From NCBI RefSeq assembly GCF_016461825.1, contig NZ_JAEMNU010000037.1:34627-85585 (forward strand): a stretch of 50,959 bases of DNA, written 5' to 3'. The notes beneath the pieces were generated by a model. It searched no databases and was not told where the DNA came from. It worked only from the letters and a program-made list of their open reading frames with translations. Position numbers and translations under genes: made by a program. The DNA comes from Rugamonas violacea. Its GTDB lineage: Bacteria; Pseudomonadota; Gammaproteobacteria; Burkholderiales; Burkholderiaceae_D. Shown here one piece after another: positions 45,423 through 50,959 of the stretch (its first letter is position 1; each line of letters starts with the position of its first letter).

Positions 45423-46421
45423 ATGGGAAAGATACACACTCACTATGACAACCTGAAGGTGTCGCGCATGGCGCCGCAGGAAGTCATACGTGCCGCCTAC
45501 AAGGCGCTCAGCCAAAAATACCATCCGGACAAAAATCCGGGGGATGAGAAGGCTGCGCGCATCATGGCCATCCTCAACAGCGCCTACGGCACCCTGTCCG
45601 ACCAGCAGCGCCGCAAGGAGCACGACGAGTGGATCGCCGCCGAGGAGTGGGAGATCGAGTGGCTTGAGAGCACCCGCCACGAGGAGGGGCGCCAGCGCGG
45701 CGACGCACCGGCGCAGGCCTGGAGCGACGGCGACGACGAGGCGCGCATGCCGCGGCCACGGCGGCGCAACTGGCCGTGGTGGGTCGGCCTGGGCTTGTGC
45801 CTGGGCCTGGGCTGGACCGGCGGCGCGCTGATGGTGGCCGAGCCGCGCCAGGTGGCCACCCTGCTGGTCTCGGCCTGGGACGGCAAGGGGGAGTTGGCCG
45901 GCGGCGCCCGCGCCGAGAGCCGCGGCGCGGCGCCGACGCGCGCCGAGCTGCGCGTCGAGCCGAAAGCCGAGGCGCCGCCCGACGGCTGGGCCGTGGGCCG
46001 GCCGTACTCCAGCGAGGCCGGCATGGCCAAGATGGCGCCGATCAAGGTGGTGGCGCTGTCGCAGGTGGTGCTGCCGGGCGCGGCGGCCGACTGCGAGGCG
46101 CCCAGCCAGACGCTGATGTCGCCCAACGGCGAACCCTGGCCGACCCGCTCCGGCTACATCGACGGTTTTCCGGTCGGTAACAAGGGGGAGGACATGCAAC
46201 TGACCTTGGACAACGCCAGCAACGCCTCGGCCGTCTTCATCAAGGTCTACGACATGGAGCGCCACGCCAATGTTCGCTACGCCTTCGTGCAGGCGCACGA
46301 CAAGTTGCTGGTCGACCAGCTGTCCAGCGGCAAGTACGAGATCCGCTACCAGAACCTCGACATCGGCGCCGAACAGACCGGCTGCGAGGGCCAGCGCAAG
46401 ACCGCCACCGCCAGCAACTGA
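45423..46421 (+). CDS. Membrane-anchored J-domain protein
   Basis: The protein has 332 residues. An N-terminal J domain (about 5-70) has the DnaK-stimulating HPD at 34-36 in YHPDKNPGD, then a charged linker, then one membrane segment (about 117-138, WWVGLGLCLGLGWTGGALMV) after a basic RPRRR. The C-terminal part (about 200-325) is a domain I do not recognise, with NASNASAVFIKVYDMERH, and appears to lie outside the cytoplasm. A J domain facing DnaK joined to an exterior sensor-like domain is unusual; similar proteins are annotated only as 'J domain-containing' in relatives. Confidence 0.87.
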   Translation: MGKIHTHYDNLKVSRMAPQEVIRAAYKALSQKYHPDKNPGDEKAARIMAILNSAYGTLSDQQRRKEHDEWIAAEEWEIEWLESTRHEEGRQRGDAPAQAWSDGDDEARMPRPRRRNWPWWVGLGLCLGLGWTGGALMVAEPRQVATLLVSAWDGKGELAGGARAESRGAAPTRAELRVEPKAEAPPDGWAVGRPYSSEAGMAKMAPIKVVALSQVVLPGAAADCEAPSQTLMSPNGEPWPTRSGYIDGFPVGNKGEDMQLTLDNASNASAVFIKVYDMERHANVRYAFVQAHDKLLVDQLSSGKYEIRYQNLDIGAEQTGCEGQRKTATASN

Positions 46422-46428
46422 GATGCGG

Positions 46429-46467
46429 CTTGGTGCCCCGCCTTGGTGCCCCGCCTTGGCGCCCCGC
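46429..46467. repeat. Three 13-bp tandem repeats after the J-domain gene
   Basis: CTTGGTGCCCCGC twice, then CTTGGCGCCCCGC, starting 7 bases past the stop codon. Confidence 0.85.
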
Positions 46468-46490
46468 CTCTGCTCGCTACGCTAGCTTAA

Positions 46491-46561
46491 GCAAACCCGA
46501 CGGCGCAAATCTAGGATCGGACCCGCCGGGTCCGACCCTGGCCTTACGCCGTCGGGTTCGC
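46491..46561. repeat. Palindromic repeat family 2, copy between convergent genes
   Basis: Perfect 12-bp outer arms AACCCGACGGCG (46494-46505) and CGCCGTCGGGTT (46547-46558), plus an inner inverted repeat (GGATCGGACCCG with CGGGTCCGACCC, one mismatch). It is the best-preserved copy and may serve as terminator for both convergent genes. Confidence 0.85.
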
Positions 46562-46593
46562 TCAACTCAGCGGTATCCAACTCTTTTCCCGGG

Positions 46594-48360
46594 TTAGAAC
46601 TCCTCCCACTCCGACTCGGCGCTGGCCTTGGGCTTGAGCTTCGGTTTGGCCGCCGTCGCGGCGGCTGTGGCTGTGGCTGCGGGCGTTGCCGCCGGCCTGG
46701 CCTTGGCCGGCGCCGGACGGGGCGCCGCCGCCGCCGTCACCACGCTCAGCGGCGCCTGCGCCGGCGCCGCGCGGGCCACCTGCGCCGGCGCGCCCTGGTT
46801 CTGGCCCTGGCCCTGGCCGTCGGCCAGCTTGAAAATGCTGACCGAACGCGACAGCGTGCCGGCCTCGTCGAGCATGCTCTGCGCGGCGGCGGCGGCCTGT
46901 TCCACCAACGCCGCGTTCTGCTGGGTCATCTCGTCCATCTGCGCGATGGCCTCGTTGACCTGTTCGATGCCCAGGCTTTGCTCCTGGCTGGCCGAGGTGA
47001 TCTCGGCCATGATGTCGGCCACCTGCTTGACCGAGGTGACGATCAGGCCCATGGTCTGGCCGGCCTCGTCGACCAGGGCGCTGCCGCCGTCGACCTTGGC
47101 CACCGAGTCGTCGATCAGCCCCTTGATCTCCTTGGCCGCCGTGGCCGAGCGCTGCGCCAGGCCGCGCACCTCGGCGGCGACGACGGCGAAGCCACGGCCC
47201 TGCTCGCCGGCGCGGGCCGCCTCGACGGCGGCGTTGAGCGCCAAAATATTCGTCTGGAAGGCGATGCCGTCGATGACGCCGATGATGTCGGCGATCTTGC
47301 GCGAGCTGTCCTTGATCGAGCCCATGGTCTGCACCACCTGGGCCACCACCTCGCCGCCGCGCAGCGCCACCGACGAGGCCGAAATCACCAGTTGGTTGGC
47401 CTGGCGCGCGTTGTCGGCGTTCTGCTTGACGGTGCCGGTCAGCTGCTCCATCGAGCTGGCGGTCTGCTCCAGCGAGCTGGCCTGCGACTCGGTGCGGCCC
47501 GACAGGTCCAGGTTGCCCGAGGCGATCTGGCCGGAGGCGGTGGCGATGGTGGCCGTGCTCTGGCGCACCTCGCCGACGGTGCGCGCCAGGCTGGCGTTCA
47601 TGTCGCGCAGGGCGCCCAGCAGCAGGCCGGTCTCGTCGCGCGAGCGCGTCTCGATGCGGGTGGTCAGGTCGCCGGCGGCGACCGACTGGGCGATCGCCAC
47701 CGCCTCGTTGAGCGGGCCGGTGATCGAGGCGGTGATCCAATAGGCCAGCGCGGCCGACACCAGCAGCGCCGCCACGCCCATGGCGATCATCATCAGGCGC
47801 GAGAAGTCGATGTCGCCGGTGGCCTGGCGGCCGCCGTCCTCGATGTCGGTCTTCTGCTGCGCCACCATGGCCTGGGTCAGCTCGAGCAGGCCGTCGAGCG
47901 CCGGGAAGGTCTCGCTGTTCATCAGCGCCGCCGCCTTCTCCTTGTCGTCGGCCTCGACCAGGTCGGCCACCTTCAGGAAGGAGGTGGTGTAGGCGGCGCG
48001 CGCGGCGCCGATCTTGCCCAGCAGCGTACGCTCGCCCGGCGAGTCGGTCAGCTTGTCGAGCGTGGCCAGGGCGGCGTCGATGGCCTTCTTGTCCTGGTCG
48101 ATCCGCTCGTAGCTCTTGGCGCGCAGGGCCTTGTCGCTGATGAACAGCGCCAGGGTGCGGCGCGCGTCCTCGCGCGCCGCCGAGTCGATGGTCTCGGCGG
48201 CCGAGGCGCTGGGCCAGTCGCGCTCGACGATGGCCTTGGTGCTGCCGCTGATCGAGCCGAAGCGGCCGATGCTGGTGGCGTTGGTGACCAACATCATCAA
48301 CACCAGCAGGCCGAAGCCGGCGGCCAGCCGGGTCTTGATCTTCATTTGGGCGAGGTGCAT
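46594..48360 (-). CDS. Methyl-accepting chemotaxis protein with C-terminal EWEEF
   Basis: This is a transmembrane chemoreceptor of 588 aa. TM1 lies near 10-32, a four-helix-bundle periplasmic domain spans about 33-188, TM2 is about 190-212 ([20 protein letters not shown]), a HAMP domain follows, then a long coiled-coil signalling domain with the hairpin tip [20 protein letters not shown] and [17 protein letters not shown]. The last five residues, EWEEF, resemble the NWETF tether that docks CheR and CheB on E. coli Tar/Tsr, joined by an Ala/Pro/Lys linker of about 75 residues. The ligand is unknown. It is 40 nt downstream of cheW on the same strand. Start 48360 or 48345. Confidence 0.94.
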   Translation of the reverse strand: MHLAQMKIKTRLAAGFGLLVLMMLVTNATSIGRFGSISGSTKAIVERDWPSASAAETIDSAAREDARRTLALFISDKALRAKSYERIDQDKKAIDAALATLDKLTDSPGERTLLGKIGAARAAYTTSFLKVADLVEADDKEKAAALMNSETFPALDGLLELTQAMVAQQKTDIEDGGRQATGDIDFSRLMMIAMGVAALLVSAALAYWITASITGPLNEAVAIAQSVAAGDLTTRIETRSRDETGLLLGALRDMNASLARTVGEVRQSTATIATASGQIASGNLDLSGRTESQASSLEQTASSMEQLTGTVKQNADNARQANQLVISASSVALRGGEVVAQVVQTMGSIKDSSRKIADIIGVIDGIAFQTNILALNAAVEAARAGEQGRGFAVVAAEVRGLAQRSATAAKEIKGLIDDSVAKVDGGSALVDEAGQTMGLIVTSVKQVADIMAEITSASQEQSLGIEQVNEAIAQMDEMTQQNAALVEQAAAAAQSMLDEAGTLSRSVSIFKLADGQGQGQNQGAPAQVARAAPAQAPLSVVTAAAAPRPAPAKARPAATPAATATAAATAAKPKLKPKASAESEWEEF

Positions 48361-48400
48361 GGCGGTTCCCGGGGTGGCGGTGGCGCGGGCGGGCGGGCCG

Positions 48401-48904
48401 TCAGGCGGCCTGGGCGTCGATCAGGCCCATCTCGGCGCTCGACATCAGGCGGTCGATGTCGACCAGGATCAGCATGCGCTCGTCGATGGTGCCCAGGCCG
48501 ATCAGGTAGTCGGTGCTGAAGGCGCTGCCCATCTCCGGCGCCGGCTTGACCTGCTCGGGCGTCAGGGTGGTCACGTCGGACACCGAGTCGACCACCATGC
48601 CGACGATGCGGCCGCCGATGTTGAGGATGATGACCACGGTGAACTGGTCGTACACCGGTTCGCCCAGGTTGAACTTGATGCGCATGTCGACCACCGGGAT
48701 GATGATGCCGCGCAGGTTGATGACGCCCTTGATGAAGGCCGGCGCGTTGGCGATGCGGGTGACCGCCTCGTAGCCGCGGATCTCCTGCACCTTGAGGATG
48801 TCGATGCCGTACTCCTCGGAGCCGAGGGTGAAGGCGAGGTATTCGTGGCCGGCGATCTCATTGCCGGAGACGTGGGTGCTGGTGTGGCTGGTGGATTCTT
48901 GCAT
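48401..48904 (-). CDS. cheW: Chemotaxis coupling protein CheW
   Basis: CheW is the adaptor linking chemoreceptors to the CheA kinase. It has 167 residues: [24 protein letters not shown] at the start, then [22 protein letters not shown] and [27 protein letters not shown] precedes the ATG at 48904. It is upstream of the chemoreceptor gene in a two-gene unit with no cheA nearby, so it must feed a CheA encoded elsewhere. Confidence 0.95.
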   Translation of the reverse strand: MQESTSHTSTHVSGNEIAGHEYLAFTLGSEEYGIDILKVQEIRGYEAVTRIANAPAFIKGVINLRGIIIPVVDMRIKFNLGEPVYDQFTVVIILNIGGRIVGMVVDSVSDVTTLTPEQVKPAPEMGSAFSTDYLIGLGTIDERMLILVDIDRLMSSAEMGLIDAQAA

Positions 48905-49222
48905 GGTATGGTCCTTGTTAAAAAGACACCGCCGGGCGGGTGCCCCGGCACGCGGCCCGGGCGCTTGGGCGGCGGTGGTAGTTCGGTGAGTCGGGCGGCG
49001 ACTCGCAACCATGACACTGTGTCGTCAAAGAGTAGCAGAGTCGGCGCCCGATGACGAGCGCGGCCGACGGGCTTTTTGCATTTTGTCGCCGCCGCCGCCG
49101 GCGCGGCCCGGCGCACGGCCGCGAAGGGGGTTGTCACGCTGGGCGAATCTGATTATGCTAGGCTCAGGACGGTCGCAGGCAGCCGCCGGGCGAGAGCCGA
49201 GTTCGCACCCCCAGGAGACCGT
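48905..49222. other. Divergent intergenic region between cheW and the HD-GYP gene
   Basis: The 318 bases carry no supported gene. It contains the promoter for the HD-GYP gene described separately, and presumably the cheW promoter on the minus strand, which I could not locate. Confidence 0.5.
49131..49159 (+). promoter_or_regulatory. Sigma-70-like promoter of the HD-GYP gene
   Basis: TTGTCA (49131-49136), a 17-base spacer, then TATGCT (49154-49159): five and four of six consensus bases at ideal spacing, 63 bases before the start codon. Confidence 0.6.
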
Positions 49223-50803
49223 ATGACCGATTCCACCGCTGACGACAACTGGCTGATCGACGAGGACGAGGAGGAGGCCAAGCCGGCCGGCCTGCCGGCG
49301 CCCGACCAGCGGTTGTGGCGCGTGCTGATCGTCGACGACGACGTCGACGTCCACGCCGTCACCCGGCTGGCGCTGCGCAACGTCAGCTTCAAGGGGCGCG
49401 AGCTGGAGTTGTTCTCGGCCCACAGCGGGCGCGAGGCCTTCGACATCCTGCGCGACACGCCCGACATCGCCCTGGTGCTGCTCGACGTGGTGATGGAGAC
49501 CGACGACGCCGGCCTGATCCTGGCGCGCCGCATCCGCGAGGAGCTGCACAACGCCATCGTCCGCGTCGTGCTGCGCACCGGCCAGCCGGGCCAGGCGCCG
49601 GAGCAGCGCGTCATCATCGAATACGACATCAACGACTACAAGGCCAAGACCGAGCTGACCACGCAGAAGCTGTTCACCACGGTGATCTCGGCGCTGCGCG
49701 CCTACGAGAGCCTGAACATGCTCGAGCGCAGCCGCATCGGCCTGGGCAAGATCCTCGCCGGCGCCACCAATCTGTACCAGATCCATTCGCTGCGCGAGTT
49801 CGCCTCCGGCGTGCTGAACCAGGTGTCGGCGATCCTCGACGTCGGCTCCGACGGCGTGCTCTGCCTGATGCAGGGCGACACCGGGGTGACCACCGTGGTG
49901 GCCGCCACCGGCGGCTATTCCTCGCTCAACGACGCCGAGCTGATGCCGGCCGGGCACCCGCTGTGGCCGACCATCGCCAAGGCCTTCGCCGAGAAGAAGA
50001 GCCAGTTCGAGCATCCGGCCAACGTGTTGTTCATCCACACCCAGGAGAACCGCGAGGTGGCCATCTCGGTCACGCCGCCCTGGCCGCTGGCGCAGATCCA
50101 GCGCGACCTGCTCGAGGTGTTCTGCCAGCGCATCGCCGCCGCCTTCGACAACCTGTACATGTTCGGCCAGTTGCGCAAGGCGCAGGAGGCCACCGTGGTG
50201 GCGCTGGCCGACCTGGCCGAGTTCCGCGACAGCGGCACCGGCGGCCACGTGCGCCGCGTCCAGCAGCTGTCGGCCGCACTGGCGCAGCGCATGAAGGCGC
50301 GCGGCGCCTACGAGGAGCAGATCACCCCGCAACTGCTCGACATGATCGGCCTGGCCAGCATCCTGCACGACGTCGGCAAGGTCGCCACGCCGGACCACAT
50401 CCTGCTCAAGCCGGGCATCCACACGCCGGAGGAGCGGGTGCAGATGCAGACCCACGCGGCGGTGGGCCGCTCGATCCTCGAACGGGCCGCCAACATGGTC
50501 GACGGCGTCAGCTACCTGACCTACGGCGCCGAGATCGCCGGCGGCCACCACGAGCACTTCGACGGCGCCGGCTACCCCAACGCCCTGGCCGGCCAGAACA
50601 TCCCGATCTCGGCCCGCATCGTCGCCGTGGTCGACGTGTTCGACTCGCTGCTGCACGAGCGCCCCTACAAGGAGCCGTGGCCGCACCCCGAGGTGATGAG
50701 CTACATCGGCGAGCGCGCCGGCAAGCAGTTCGACCCCGAGGTGGTGGCGGCCCTGCTCGACCTGATCGAGCGCGACCCGAGCATCGGCCACACGCCCGAC
50801 TAG
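49223..50803 (+). CDS. Response regulator with DUF3369 and HD-GYP domains
   Basis: This is a predicted cyclic-di-GMP phosphodiesterase of 526 aa. The receiver domain (about 30-160) has phospho-acceptor Asp88 in VLLDVVMETDD and the acidic pair DDD after VLIV. A DUF3369 (GAF-like) sensor region spans about 165-340. The HD-GYP domain has His382-Asp383 in LHDVGKVATPDHIL and Gly450-Tyr451-Pro452 in HHEHFDGAGYPNALAG, so the active-site signature is complete. AGGAGA lies ahead of the ATG. No partner histidine kinase is nearby. It is divergent from cheW, so a link between c-di-GMP and motility is plausible. Confidence 0.94.
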   Translation: MTDSTADDNWLIDEDEEEAKPAGLPAPDQRLWRVLIVDDDVDVHAVTRLALRNVSFKGRELELFSAHSGREAFDILRDTPDIALVLLDVVMETDDAGLILARRIREELHNAIVRVVLRTGQPGQAPEQRVIIEYDINDYKAKTELTTQKLFTTVISALRAYESLNMLERSRIGLGKILAGATNLYQIHSLREFASGVLNQVSAILDVGSDGVLCLMQGDTGVTTVVAATGGYSSLNDAELMPAGHPLWPTIAKAFAEKKSQFEHPANVLFIHTQENREVAISVTPPWPLAQIQRDLLEVFCQRIAAAFDNLYMFGQLRKAQEATVVALADLAEFRDSGTGGHVRRVQQLSAALAQRMKARGAYEEQITPQLLDMIGLASILHDVGKVATPDHILLKPGIHTPEERVQMQTHAAVGRSILERAANMVDGVSYLTYGAEIAGGHHEHFDGAGYPNALAGQNIPISARIVAVVDVFDSLLHERPYKEPWPHPEVMSYIGERAGKQFDPEVVAALLDLIERDPSIGHTPD

Positions 50804-50944
50804 CGCCGGCCGGCCCGGCCGGCCGGCGGACCGCCGCGCCGGCTGTGCACTTGGGCGGCGAAAACTCACCAAATCCCACCTTGCGGCGCGCCGTCCCGGC
50901 GCCGCCGTAATATACTTTGTGGAAGCCGGCCGCGTGCCGGCCGC

Positions 50945-50959
50945 GGGGGGGGGGGGGGG
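50945..50959. other. Terminal homopolymer of 15 G
   Basis: The window ends in 15 consecutive G. This resembles the no-signal poly-G of two-colour sequencing or a failed contig end rather than genomic sequence. Confidence 0.6.

Overview
The window is chromosomal DNA from a high-GC Gram-negative bacterium, most likely a betaproteobacterium of the Oxalobacteraceae (Massilia/Duganella/Janthinobacterium type). This rests on Burkholderiales-like gene order (hslVU, dksA, a CobW GTPase, xerC, a DUF484 gene and dapF, then two lpxL genes divergent from metK), general porins with the 'QSSVTIYG' start, a DksA that lacks the zinc cysteines, and an ahcY-metF operon behind an SAH riboswitch. It is almost entirely housekeeping sequence. 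I see no prophage, CRISPR array, toxin-antitoxin pair or defence island. The last 15 bases are an unbroken G run, which looks like a contig end.

Layout. 1-7500, all minus strand: a small basic protein, hslU, hslV, a two-STAS-domain protein, dksA, a His-rich CobW GTPase, xerC and a DUF484 gene. 7500-12350: two porins and a Sel1-repeat gene that appear to interrupt the usual dapF-DUF484-xerC order. 12400-19480: dapF, two lauroyl-transferase-like lpxL genes, then metK and ahcY/membrane protein/metF. metK sits behind what I read as a SAM-II-type riboswitch, and ahcY behind an SAH riboswitch, so the SAM cycle is controlled at both ends by RNA. 19490-19870: a cluster of palindromic repeats, one of which supplies the stop codon of the 5-formyltetrahydrofolate cyclo-ligase gene. 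20500-26440: lytic transglycosylase, NDUFA9-like epimerase, GST, CCA-adding enzyme and a GNAT protein. 26450-32130: an Lrp regulator divergent from hppD, then a large fused indolepyruvate ferredoxin oxidoreductase, which together form an aromatic amino-acid catabolic block.

32400-38610 holds a TonB-dependent receptor, an S41 lipoprotein peptidase and an M14 carboxypeptidase. 38720-41670 is a tightly coupled four-gene operon (MGDG-synthase-like glycosyltransferase, membrane protein, exported dual-specificity phosphatase, exported SRPBCC/START protein). I consider it the best candidate for an under-described envelope-lipid system. 41870-44080, minus strand: ttcA, folB and a FolM-like reductase. 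44150-46420: a MidA/NDUFAF7 methyltransferase and a membrane J-domain protein. 46590-50800: a chemoreceptor with a C-terminal EWEEF tether, cheW, and a divergent DUF3369/HD-GYP response regulator.

Two families of intergenic palindromic repeats are scattered through the window. One has near-perfect 26-27 bp terminal inverted repeats (19498-19846, 41701-41830). The other is a double palindrome (1-30, 28284-28353, 32201-32270, 46491-46561). All assignments come from reading the sequence and recalling families; nothing was searched or folded by program.
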